Shown here: positions 7,053-14,894 of the stretch, piece after piece
How positions within the stretch are numbered: the first letter of the stretch is position 1
Layout of the letters: each line of letters opens with the position of its first letter
DNA from: Bacteroidales bacterium
GTDB lineage: Bacteria > Bacteroidota > Bacteroidia > Bacteroidales > Bacteroidaceae
Assembly (NCBI GenBank): GCA_004558865.1
Contig: SFCY01000046.1
Coordinates: forward strand, 1 to 17,382
Direction of reading: 5' to 3'
DNA length: 17,382 nucleotides
The notes under the pieces: model-generated
What the model was told of the DNA's origin: nothing
Database searches by the model: none
What the model saw: only the letters and a program-made list of their open reading frames with translations
Made by a program: the position numbers and the translations under genes

Positions 7053-8330
7053 TCAGGCAGAGGGCGCGGGGCTTGCCGAAGCGGAGTCGGTGGCCACCTT
7101 GTCGCGTTTCTTTGCTGTACGGCTAACGCTGAGTATCGCGCCGATATAGATGCAATTGATGATGGTGGAGGTGCCCCCCTTGCTCACCAAGGGCAGTGGC
7201 TGGCCGGTTACGGGAGCCAATCCCACGGCCACCCACATGTTCATCACAGCCTGAGTGGCAAGCATCAGTGCCAGTCCCATGGCCAAGAAGGCTGGGAAGC
7301 TGTTCTCGCAGCGGTTGGCGATATAGCGTGTGCGGAAGAGCAGGATGATATAGAGCAGGGCCACGAAGATGGCTCCCACGATTCCCATTTCCTCTATGAT
7401 GATGGCGTAGATGAAGTCAGAGAAAGCCTGCGATAGGAAGTCGCGCTCCACACTGTTACCCGGCCCCTTGCCGATGACATTGGACGAAGCGATGGCGATG
7501 TTGGCGTGCGCCCGCTGAGCGTCTCTGTCGAGGTCCACGTCGCTTGGCGAGCCTTTGAAGCCCTCCACCTGCTTGATGATTCGGGTCTTCCAGGTCGAGG
7601 CGCGGTGGAACACCTTGTCCACGATGCCCTTGTCTTCCTGTGGCTGCAGGGTCTCGGTGAGCTGGGTCTGCGGGTTGGGCAGCTGGCTCTCGTCCTGACC
7701 GATGAGCATCACCGCGCTCAAGGCCAGCACCACAACAGTGATGGCTCCTCCCGCCACTACGCGGAGATACTTCCACGACACTCGCCCGATGTCCATCATC
7801 ATAAACACCACCACCGCCAACAGCACGGCCGTGGAGAGGTTCTCGAAGAAGATGAGCCCTATCAGCGCCAGGCCCACTACACAGATGTACTTGAAGGCAT
7901 GGTCGTCGGCTCCCTTGTCGGTCTGCATGGCGCTCAGAATCTGGGCAGTGGCGAGCACCATGCTGCCCTTGGCTATCTCCGAGGGCTGGAACTGCACGCC
8001 GAGGAAGGAGATCCACCGCTGCGCGCCGTTGGTAGACTGGCCAACGATAAGCACCGCCAACAGACTGAGGAAGGACACGATCAGGAAGAAGCCCGTAAGG
8101 ATGCGGAAGTACTTGCAGGGGATGTGGCAGGTGATGATGATGCCTATCAATCCAACAAACAGCACTCCCCCATGCTTCATCACGGGCGCCCAATAGCTTC
8201 CGCCCTTGTAGGTCAGCTCCGAGGAGGCGCTGAACACCTCCACGATGCTGATCAGGCTCAGGAACAGGAACACCATCCAGATCACCTTGTCGCCTTTGAA
8301 GATGTGGCCCAATTGCTTGAACATAGACAT
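7053..8330 (-). CDS. ftsW: Septal peptidoglycan glycosyltransferase FtsW (SEDS family)
   Basis: FtsW is an integral membrane enzyme that polymerises lipid II into glycan strands at the septum, together with its partner FtsI. The 425-residue protein has about ten hydrophobic segments. The catalytic region is recognisable: GKGPGNSVERDFLSQAFSDF contains Asp305, which aligns with the essential SEDS aspartate, and is followed by AIIIEEMG. Further on, GLAPVTGQPLPLVSKGGTS is the family's late signature loop. A polar stretch of about 35 residues (221-255) before the catalytic loop appears longer than in E. coli FtsW. The C-terminus is basic, then Ala/Ser-rich. The start follows the murD stop by 3 bp; a second ATG two codons in is also possible. 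RodA is the alternative, but the dcw position favours FtsW. Confidence 0.95.
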   Translation of the reverse strand: MSMFKQLGHIFKGDKVIWMVFLFLSLISIVEVFSASSELTYKGGSYWAPVMKHGGVLFVGLIGIIITCHIPCKYFRILTGFFLIVSFLSLLAVLIVGQSTNGAQRWISFLGVQFQPSEIAKGSMVLATAQILSAMQTDKGADDHAFKYICVVGLALIGLIFFENLSTAVLLAVVVFMMMDIGRVSWKYLRVVAGGAITVVVLALSAVMLIGQDESQLPNPQTQLTETLQPQEDKGIVDKVFHRASTWKTRIIKQVEGFKGSPSDVDLDRDAQRAHANIAIASSNVIGKGPGNSVERDFLSQAFSDFIYAIIIEEMGIVGAIFVALLYIILLFRTRYIANRCENSFPAFLAMGLALMLATQAVMNMWVAVGLAPVTGQPLPLVSKGGTSTIINCIYIGAILSVSRTAKKRDKVATDSASASPAPSA

Positions 8331-8333
8331 TGC

Positions 8334-9665
8334 CTACAGGTTTCTAACGCATTCCTTGAACTGCTCGCCCCGGTCCTCCATGTTCTTGAACAGGTCGAAG
8401 CTGGCGCAGCAGGGGCTCAGCAGCACGGTGTCGCCGGGTTGGGCCAACTCATAGCAGGCCGCCACACAGTCCTTCATGTTGTGGGTGTCGCGCACGTCGA
8501 TTCCCATTCCGTCGAAGTTGGCGTGCAGCTTGCTGTTGTCGGCTCCGAGATACACCAAGGCGCGGCACTTCTTCTTCACCAGCTCCTTGATCTCAGTGTA
8601 GTCGTTGCCCTTGTCCTTGCCGCCGAGGATAAGCACCACAGGGGTCTTCATGCTCTCCAGGGCATACCAGCAGGCGTCCACGTTGGTGGCCTTGGAGTCG
8701 TTGACGTAGAGCACGCCGCCCACGGTGCACACCTTCTCCTGGCGATGCTCCACGCCGGGGAAGTCGCTCAGGCTCTTTCTGATGATTTCCTTCTTGATGC
8801 CCGATATGTTGGAGGCCAGCCCAGCGGCCAGCGAGTTGTAGATGTTGTGCTTGCCGGTGAGCGAGAGTTCCTCCTGCTCCATGTTGAAGGGTGTGGGATA
8901 CTCCAGTTTGTACTGTCCCTCCTCTATATATCCTATGGAGCCCTTCTCCTTGAGTTCAGAGAACGGACACCTCACGGCCTTGATTTCAAACTTCTCCAGC
9001 TCTTTCCTTATCACAGGGTCGTCGTTCCAGTAGATGAAGCTGTCCTCGGGAGTCTGGTTCTGCGTGATGCGCATCTTGGCGTCGGCGTAGTTCTCAAACT
9101 TGTTGTCGTAGCGGTCGAGGTGGTCGGGTGTGATGTTGAGCAGGATGGCGATGTTGGCCCTGAAGTCGTACATGTTGTCCAGCTGGAACGAGCTGAGTTC
9201 TATCACGTAGTAGGCGTGGGGCTGTTCGGCCACCTGCAGGGCAAGGCTGGCGCCGATGTTGCCAGCCAGTCCCACATCGTAGCCCGCGCTCTTGAAGATA
9301 TGGTAGATGAGCGACGTGGTTGTGGTCTTGCCGTTGCTTCCCGTGATGCAGATCATCTTCGAGTCGGTGTAGCGTCCGGCGAACTCTATCTCGCTGATGA
9401 TGTGGGTGCCCTGTCCCATCAGCTTCTGAACCATGGGCGCCTCCTTGGGTATGCCGGGACTCTTCACCACCTCGTCGGCGTTGAGGATTTTCTCCTCCGT
9501 GTGGAGGCCTTCCTCCCACTCTATCGCATGGTCGTCGAGCAGTTTCTTGTATTTGTCCTTGATGCGGGATGTGTCAGAGACAAACACGTCGAAGCCTTCC
9601 TTCTTTGCCAGAACAGCGGCTCCGGCACCGCTCTCTCCGGCTCCCAAAACAACAATTCTTTTCAT
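8334..9665 (-). CDS. murD: UDP-N-acetylmuramoyl-L-alanine--D-glutamate ligase MurD
   Basis: This cytosolic ATP-dependent ligase adds D-glutamate to UDP-MurNAc-L-Ala. With the ATG at 9665 the protein is 443 residues, the family's normal size, and begins directly at the first Rossmann strand (MKRIVVLGAGESGAG). Other features are KSPGIP (68-73), the P-loop TGSNGKTTTT (108-117), NITPDHLDRYDN, VNDSKATN in the C-terminal domain, and the late LSPCCASFDLFKNMEDRG block. The frame stays open upstream to an ATG at 9794. That would add 43 Arg/Cys/Pro-rich residues foreign to the family, so the shorter start was chosen; an ATG at 9695 is a less likely alternative. The gene is followed 3 bp later by ftsW. 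Confidence 0.97.
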   Translation of the reverse strand: MKRIVVLGAGESGAGAAVLAKKEGFDVFVSDTSRIKDKYKKLLDDHAIEWEEGLHTEEKILNADEVVKSPGIPKEAPMVQKLMGQGTHIISEIEFAGRYTDSKMICITGSNGKTTTTSLIYHIFKSAGYDVGLAGNIGASLALQVAEQPHAYYVIELSSFQLDNMYDFRANIAILLNITPDHLDRYDNKFENYADAKMRITQNQTPEDSFIYWNDDPVIRKELEKFEIKAVRCPFSELKEKGSIGYIEEGQYKLEYPTPFNMEQEELSLTGKHNIYNSLAAGLASNISGIKKEIIRKSLSDFPGVEHRQEKVCTVGGVLYVNDSKATNVDACWYALESMKTPVVLILGGKDKGNDYTEIKELVKKKCRALVYLGADNSKLHANFDGMGIDVRDTHNMKDCVAACYELAQPGDTVLLSPCCASFDLFKNMEDRGEQFKECVRNL

Positions 9666-9808
9666 ATCCTTTTTCTCTTTTAGTTTCTTGTCCATTGCGC
9701 TTGCGCATTCACACCCCCGCTCGGGGGCGTCGCGTTTGCCGGTGGGCTTGGGGCTTGACGGCCGCCTGCAGGAGCATCGCCCGCCACGGCCCATCTTCCA
9801 AGCGTTGC
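9666..9808 (-). other. 143-bp mraY-murD gap with a GC hairpin
   Basis: Most tightly linked genes here are 0-30 bp apart, but this gap is 143 bp. It contains a short GC-rich palindrome, CCCCCG (9714-9719) and CGGGGG (9722-9727), about 50 bp before the murD start. There is no U-tract, so it is unlikely to be a terminator. No TAnnTTTG element was found. It may act as an mRNA structure in the murD leader, or have no function. Confidence 0.35.
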
Positions 9809-11080
9809 CTATCTAATCTTGAGCGTGATGATGGTGAGCGCCGCCAAGATGATGGTGATGATCCAGAAGCGGATGGTGATCTTGCTCTCATGCTTCGGAC
9901 TGTGGGGAGTCTTGATGAGATACTTGCAGTCGGGGTCAAGCTGCTCGTCGGTCACGCGGAAGTTGTCGTGGATGGGCGTGCGCTTGAAGATGCGCTGCTT
10001 CACGCCCTTTCGCTTGCCTATCTTGTAGTACCACACCTGCATGATCACGCTCAGGCTCTCCACGAAGAAGATTCCGCACAGGATGGGCAGCAGCAGCTCC
10101 TTGTGGATGATGATGGCTCCCACACCGATGATGCCGCCGATGGTCAGCGACCCTGTGTCGCCCATGAACACCTGTGCGGGATAGGCGTTGTACCATAGGA
10201 ATCCGATGAGGGCCCCCACAAAGGCACAGAAGAACACCACCAGCTCTTGCGAGCCCGGGATGTACATGATGTTCAGATAGGCGGCGAAGTTGATGTGCGA
10301 GCTCACGTAGGCCAGTATTCCCAGGGCCACGCCTATGATGGCCGAGTTGCCCGCGCACATGCCATCCATGCCGTCGTTGAGGTTGGCGCCGTTGCTCACG
10401 GCCGTCACCACGAAGATGGTCATCACCACGAAGAGTATCCATCCCGCGGCGTTCTTGTACTTGCCGCAGAAGCTCATGATGCGGCTATAGTCCAGGTTGT
10501 GGCCTTTCACGAAGGGGATGGTTGTCTTGAGCGACTTGCGGGCCTCGCTTCGGTGCTTCACCACCACTTCCTGCCCGTTCTGCTGCTCTATGGCGAGATT
10601 CTCGTTGATCTTGGCGTCGGGCGAGGCCCACAGCACCAGTCCCACGATGAGTCCGATGCTCACCTGCCCCACTATCTTGTACTTGCCTTTCAGCCCCTCC
10701 TTGTCGCGGCGGAAAATCTTGATGAAGTCGTCCATGCCGCCGAGGAATCCCAGCCACACGGTGGTGATGATCATCAGGATCAGGTAGATGTTGCGCAGTC
10801 GTCCCAAGAGCAGCACGGGTATCAGGATGGCCACGATGATGATGACGCCGCCCATCGAGGGCACGCCGATCTTCTTCACGCCAAAGGGGTCGATCTTGGC
10901 GTCGCGCTGGGTCTCGGTGATTTGCTTCTTCTTCAGAAACTTGATGAAGCGCTCGCCGAACCAAGCCGAGATGGCCAGGCTCAGAATCAGCGCCAACAGA
11001 GCCCTGAACGAGATGTAGCCCCACATGTGGGAGCCACTGATGCCAAACTGCTCTAAGAACCTGAAAAGATAGTATAACAT
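9809..11080 (-). CDS. mraY: Phospho-N-acetylmuramoyl-pentapeptide-transferase MraY
   Basis: This polytopic membrane enzyme moves phospho-MurNAc-pentapeptide from UDP to undecaprenyl phosphate, making lipid I. The 423 residues include GVPSMGGVII (72-81), the Asp pair GGMDDF (114-119, D117/D118), NLNDGMDG (233-240) and FMGDTGS (305-311). These are the Mg-binding and nucleotide-binding positions of the family. The last cytoplasmic loop reads TPIHDNFR (368-375), where many bacteria have PIHHH. The protein is longer than E. coli MraY (360 residues), partly through a hydrophilic segment near 156-205. The last helix ends in ILAALTIITLKIR. The ATG is 7 bp after the murE stop. Confidence 0.98.
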   Translation of the reverse strand: MLYYLFRFLEQFGISGSHMWGYISFRALLALILSLAISAWFGERFIKFLKKKQITETQRDAKIDPFGVKKIGVPSMGGVIIIVAILIPVLLLGRLRNIYLILMIITTVWLGFLGGMDDFIKIFRRDKEGLKGKYKIVGQVSIGLIVGLVLWASPDAKINENLAIEQQNGQEVVVKHRSEARKSLKTTIPFVKGHNLDYSRIMSFCGKYKNAAGWILFVVMTIFVVTAVSNGANLNDGMDGMCAGNSAIIGVALGILAYVSSHINFAAYLNIMYIPGSQELVVFFCAFVGALIGFLWYNAYPAQVFMGDTGSLTIGGIIGVGAIIIHKELLLPILCGIFFVESLSVIMQVWYYKIGKRKGVKQRIFKRTPIHDNFRVTDEQLDPDCKYLIKTPHSPKHESKITIRFWIITIILAALTIITLKIR

Positions 11081-11087
11081 GCCGTCG

Positions 11088-12542
11088 CTATTTGATTCCG
11101 AATATTTCCTTTATCACCTCATGGTCGTCGAAGTGGTGCTTCACTCCCTTGATTTCCTGGTAGTTCTCATGTCCCTTTCCGGCCACGAGCACCACGTCGC
11201 CCTTTTGCGCCATCATGCAGGCGGTGCGTATGGCCTCCTTGCGGTCCACGATGCTCACCACCTTGCGCATCTGGTTCTTGTCCAGCCCGGCGAGCATGTC
11301 GTCGATGATGGCCTGCGGCTCCTCAAAGCGGGGGTTGTCGCTGGTGATGATCACCTTGTCGCTCTGCCTCACGGCTTCCTGGGCCATGAGCGGCCGCTTG
11401 CCGTGGTCGCGGTTGCCGCCGGCTCCGCACACGGTGATGACATGGCCCTTGCCGTTGAGCACCTCGTGGATGGCGCCGAGCACATTGGCCAGGGCGTCGG
11501 GGGTGTGGGCATAGTCCACCACGGCGGTGAAGCCCTCGGGCGAGTGGATGGGCTCCAGGCGGCCGTTCACGCTGTGGAGCGTGCTCATCACCACGAGGAT
11601 GTCCTCGGGCGACTTGCCCAGCATCCTCGCCGCGCCATACACGGCGAGCAGATTGCTCACGTTGAACTTGCCGATGAACTGCACGCCCACCTCGTGGCCG
11701 TCGATGTCGAGATACATTCCCTCGAAGTGCATCTCGATGATGCGCGCCTTGAAGTCGGCGTCGCGCTGTATGGAATAGGTCTTCACGGTGGCCTTGGTGT
11801 TCTGCACCATGACCATGCCGTTCTTGTCGTCGGCGTTGGTGATGGCGAAGGCGTCCTTGGGAAGCCCGTCGAAGAACATCTTCTTGGCGTTGCGGTAGTT
11901 CTCGAACGTCTTGTGGTAGTCGAGGTGGTCGCGGGTGAGGTTGGTGAAGATGCCGCCGGCAAACTTCAGTCCGCCAATCCTCTTCTGGTGGATGGCATGG
12001 CTCGAGCACTCCATGAAAGCATACTCGCAGCCCTCGTCGGCCATGCGGCCAAGCAGCTCGTTGAGCTCTATGGGGTCGGGAGTGGTATGGTCGGCGGGTA
12101 TGGGCTGGCCGTCGATGTAGTTGCACACCGTCGACAGGAGCCCGCACTTATGGCCCATCTTCCTGAACATGTTGTACAACAGGGTGGCGATGGTGGTCTT
12201 GCCGTTGGTCCCGGTCACGCCCACAAGCCTCAGCCGCCTCGACGGCTCGCCGTAGAAGACTGTGGCCACGGGGCCCACGGCATCCTCGGTGGAGGCCACC
12301 TGCACGTAGGTCACGCCCTCCGTCCTCTCGTCGGGCATGTCCTCCACGAGCACTGCCTTGGCGCCCTGCCCTATGGCCTTGCCAATGAACTTGTGGCCGT
12401 CAACCTGGGTTCCCTTCATGGCCACGAAGAGATGTCCGTCCTTAATCTTGCGTGAGTCGATGTTCACGCCGCTGATGTCAATGTCGTCGGCGCCGATGAT
12501 GGCGAGGGGCTTGACTTTCTTGAGCAATTCGTTCAGTCTCAT
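11088..12542 (-). CDS. murE: UDP-MurNAc-tripeptide synthetase MurE (meso-DAP type)
   Basis: This cytosolic Mur ligase adds the third residue of the stem peptide. From the ATG at 12542 the protein is 484 residues, matching the family, and starts MRLNELLKK. Motifs are the substrate-binding DSRKIKDGHLFVA region (29-41), the P-loop TGTNGKTT (110-117), DHTTPDPIEL (151-160), FTNLTRDHLDYH (199-210) and SDNPRFE (401-407). DNPR is the signature of ligases that accept meso-diaminopimelate rather than lysine, as expected of a Gram-negative. The frame is open upstream to an ATG at 12632, but the added 30 residues do not look like MurE, and that start lies in the probable leader of a local promoter. The next gene, mraY, starts 7 bp after the stop. 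Confidence 0.97.
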   Translation of the reverse strand: MRLNELLKKVKPLAIIGADDIDISGVNIDSRKIKDGHLFVAMKGTQVDGHKFIGKAIGQGAKAVLVEDMPDERTEGVTYVQVASTEDAVGPVATVFYGEPSRRLRLVGVTGTNGKTTIATLLYNMFRKMGHKCGLLSTVCNYIDGQPIPADHTTPDPIELNELLGRMADEGCEYAFMECSSHAIHQKRIGGLKFAGGIFTNLTRDHLDYHKTFENYRNAKKMFFDGLPKDAFAITNADDKNGMVMVQNTKATVKTYSIQRDADFKARIIEMHFEGMYLDIDGHEVGVQFIGKFNVSNLLAVYGAARMLGKSPEDILVVMSTLHSVNGRLEPIHSPEGFTAVVDYAHTPDALANVLGAIHEVLNGKGHVITVCGAGGNRDHGKRPLMAQEAVRQSDKVIITSDNPRFEEPQAIIDDMLAGLDKNQMRKVVSIVDRKEAIRTACMMAQKGDVVLVAGKGHENYQEIKGVKHHFDDHEVIKEIFGIK

Positions 12543-12575
12543 ATCTCTGATTTCTTTGATTGTTCTGTTGCGGGC

Positions 12576-12595
12576 CGCGCGATGCTCCTCGCGCG
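12576..12595 (-). promoter_or_regulatory. GC-rich hairpin in the murE leader
   Basis: A perfect 7-bp inverted repeat, CGCGCGA (12576-12582) and TCGCGCG (12589-12595), encloses a 6-nt loop. It lies 33 bp before the murE start and downstream of the candidate murE promoter, so it would be in the 5' untranslated leader. No T-tract follows on the minus strand, which argues against a terminator. Effects on mRNA stability or translation are possible but unproven. Confidence 0.5.
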
Positions 12596-12636
12596 TACCT
12601 TTATATATTATTATAGGGACTTCACCCATCAAGGTG

Positions 12637-12667
12637 CAAAGTTAATCAATCCGCACGCAGAATGCAA
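12637..12667 (-). promoter_or_regulatory. Candidate internal promoter for murE
   Basis: On the minus strand TTG (12667-12665) is followed after 20 nt by TAACTTTG (12644-12637). This closely fits the Bacteroidota primary sigma pattern (-33 TTTG, about 19-20 nt, -7 TAnnTTTG), and the -7 octamer is identical to the one before mraZ. A transcript would start near 12630, giving a leader of roughly 90 nt to the murE ATG, with the A/T-rich stretch 12601-12616 and a hairpin inside it. It sits in a 198-bp gap, the largest between genes in the cluster. Confidence 0.5.
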
Positions 12668-12740
12668 GGGATTGCCCCGTATATTTCATTCGGCGGGAGC
12701 GTCTGCCCGGAGTGGAGGGCGGTTGGCCCGCCCCATGGCG

Positions 12741-14894
12741 CTATTCCAGCTTGAGCGTCATCACGTCGCCCTTTCGGATGGTTCTGCCCGGCGGCAGGCT
12801 CTGCTCCACCACCTTGCCGCGGCCTTGCATCCTCACCCTCACTCCACGGCTCTCCACCAGATACACCGCGTCGCGCGCGCCCATTCCTATCACATTGGGA
12901 ATCTGGTTGTAGCGGTAGAGGGGCGTGCGGTCGAGCATCACCCGGCTCTTATCCTCATCCCTGGCCACGCCCCACACGGGGTTGCCCTGCACGTCGAAGT
13001 TGAAGTTCAGCACGGGCTTGAAGCCGAGGGCGTTGAGCACGAAGTCAACGGCCGTGAGGTTGCCGTTCTTCACATTGGGCACGAACACGGAGGCGGAGTC
13101 GCGGGCGTCGTTCACGTCGAGCTTGATGTATTTGGCCATGATGCCCTCGGCGATTTCCTTGAACACGGGGCCGCTCATGCCGCCGCCCGAGGCGGGCAGC
13201 CCCCTCTTCTGTATGCACACGATGCAGCTGTAGAGGGGCTTGTCGGCGGGGAAGAACCCGGCAAACGACACCAAGTAGTGGGTCACTCCGCTGTGGTAGC
13301 CGCCCCGGCCCTGGCTGATCTGCGCCGTGCCGGTCTTGCCGGCCACCTGGAACGACTCGCTCCCGGCCTTGCGGCCCAGGCCCTGGCTCACCACGTGGGT
13401 GAGGATGGTCTGCATGGTCTTGATGGTGGAGGGCTTGGCTATCTGCTCGCGCTGCACCACGGGCGGAAACTCCATCACGGTCTCGCCGTCCTTGACCACA
13501 CTCTTCACAAACCTGGGGCGCATCATCTTCCCCCCATTGGCGATGGCATTGTAGAAGGTCAGCGTGGTGATGGGAGGCACCTGCGTCTCGTAGCCTATGC
13601 TCATCCAGGGCAGTGTGGTCTTGCTCCAGTTGACATATTGGCCGCGGCTGTTCTTCTTGGGCATGCGGATATGGGCGCACGAGAATCCCAAGATGGGGAT
13701 GTGGAGGTTGTCGGCCAGGCCCAAGCGGTAGATGCCGTTGACGAACTTCTCGGGGTCGTTGTGGTAGAACTGGTCGATGATGCGGCTCACGCCCACGTTG
13801 GAGCTCACCTCCAAGGTACGGGGCAGCGATATGGTGCCGTAGCCGCCGTGGGTCCAGTTGTGGTCCTTCATCTTGCGGCCATACATGTCCCACACACCGT
13901 TGCCGGTCTCCACCATCAGCGTGGTGTCGCACATCCCGTCGTCGAGGGCCACGAGGATGCTGGCGGGCTTGAACACCGATCCGGGCTCCAAGAGGTCGCT
14001 CACGGCGTGGTTCTTGATCTCGCGGTATTGGCCGTCGATGCACTTCTCCATGTTCACGATGGCCTTCACGTCGCCCGTGGCCACCTCCATGACGATGGCC
14101 ACGCCCACATCGGCGTTGATTTCCTTCAGCTCCTTGATCACGGAGCGCTCGGCCAGGTCCTGTATGCCCACGTCGATGGTGGTCACGATGTCGGCCCCAT
14201 CGATGGGCGGCGTGTCCATGATGCTCAGGAACTTGTTGAGCACCTTGCGCCGGTGGGTGATGCCGTTGGTGCCGCGCAGGATGGAGTCGTAGCTCAACTC
14301 CAGTCCGCAGCGGGCGGTGTCCTTGGCGCCGAACATGTCGCCCACCGTGCGGCCGGCCAGGGAGCCGTAGGGACGCTGGCGGGCGTTGAACTCCTCCACA
14401 TGGAAGCCGCCCTTGTAAGACACCATGCGGAACACGGGCAGGTCCTTCACCTGGGTGTAGACGTTGTAGTTCACCCGCTTGTCCCACACCGGCCAGTGGC
14501 GGGCGTTCTTCCTGCGACCCTGCTCCAGGTAGGCCATGAACTGCTGCTTGCTCTTCTCGGGGAAGATGCGGCTGAGCATCATGCACACGCTGTCGCGCTT
14601 GGCCATCCACAGCGAGTCGCCCTGGGCCTCGTGCAGGGCGTGGAAGTCCATGTAGAGCTTGAACTCGGGCAGCGACGAGGCCATGAGCTCGCCGTCGCAG
14701 CTCAGGATGTTGCCGCGCGTGGGCTTCACAAACATGCTGTCGCGCTTCTGCCGCTCGGCCACGGCCATCCAGAAGTCGTGCCTCACGGTCATGATATAGA
14801 GTGCCTTAGCTATCACAGCCACGCTGGCCAAGGTCAGCAGCCAGGCATAGATGCTGTAGCGGGGGATGATCTTCTTGTAGTTGAACTTATTCAT
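12741..14894 (-). CDS. ftsI: Penicillin-binding protein FtsI/PBP3 with a PASTA domain (septal transpeptidase)
   Basis: FtsI is a monofunctional class B transpeptidase that crosslinks septal peptidoglycan and partners FtsW. The 717 residues have a basic N-terminus and one membrane anchor (about 15-36). The dimerisation region carries PTRGNILSCDG (58-68) and the YGSLAGRTVG block (176-185). The transpeptidase domain shows the catalytic SVFK (306-309), SSN (364-366) and KTG (520-522). A C-terminal PASTA domain covers about 665-717 (starting IPNVIGMGARDAVYLVES). The protein is longer than E. coli FtsI (588 residues) because of the PASTA tail and preceding linker. The start overlaps the end of ftsL by 8 bp. 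A 198-bp gap follows before murE. Confidence 0.97.
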   Translation of the reverse strand: MNKFNYKKIIPRYSIYAWLLTLASVAVIAKALYIMTVRHDFWMAVAERQKRDSMFVKPTRGNILSCDGELMASSLPEFKLYMDFHALHEAQGDSLWMAKRDSVCMMLSRIFPEKSKQQFMAYLEQGRRKNARHWPVWDKRVNYNVYTQVKDLPVFRMVSYKGGFHVEEFNARQRPYGSLAGRTVGDMFGAKDTARCGLELSYDSILRGTNGITHRRKVLNKFLSIMDTPPIDGADIVTTIDVGIQDLAERSVIKELKEINADVGVAIVMEVATGDVKAIVNMEKCIDGQYREIKNHAVSDLLEPGSVFKPASILVALDDGMCDTTLMVETGNGVWDMYGRKMKDHNWTHGGYGTISLPRTLEVSSNVGVSRIIDQFYHNDPEKFVNGIYRLGLADNLHIPILGFSCAHIRMPKKNSRGQYVNWSKTTLPWMSIGYETQVPPITTLTFYNAIANGGKMMRPRFVKSVVKDGETVMEFPPVVQREQIAKPSTIKTMQTILTHVVSQGLGRKAGSESFQVAGKTGTAQISQGRGGYHSGVTHYLVSFAGFFPADKPLYSCIVCIQKRGLPASGGGMSGPVFKEIAEGIMAKYIKLDVNDARDSASVFVPNVKNGNLTAVDFVLNALGFKPVLNFNFDVQGNPVWGVARDEDKSRVMLDRTPLYRYNQIPNVIGMGARDAVYLVESRGVRVRMQGRGKVVEQSLPPGRTIRKGDVMTLKLE

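Noticed and set aside
7506..9683. A 725-codon open frame on the plus strand across ftsW and murD
   Set aside because: It spans two real genes and their junction antisense, has a low-complexity His/Val/Leu/Gln composition and no family resemblance.
9666..9794. A 43-residue N-terminal extension of MurD
   Set aside because: The residues are Arg/Cys/Pro-rich and precede the family's normal first strand; the ATG at 9665 gives standard MurD length.
11079..12455. A 458-codon plus-strand frame opposite murE
   Set aside because: It is antisense to a gene with complete MurE motifs, with a His/Val/Gly-rich translation; codon-bias shadow.
12543..12632. A 30-residue N-terminal extension of MurE
   Set aside because: It is not MurE-like and would start at the probable transcription start itself; the ATG at 12542 gives the standard start.
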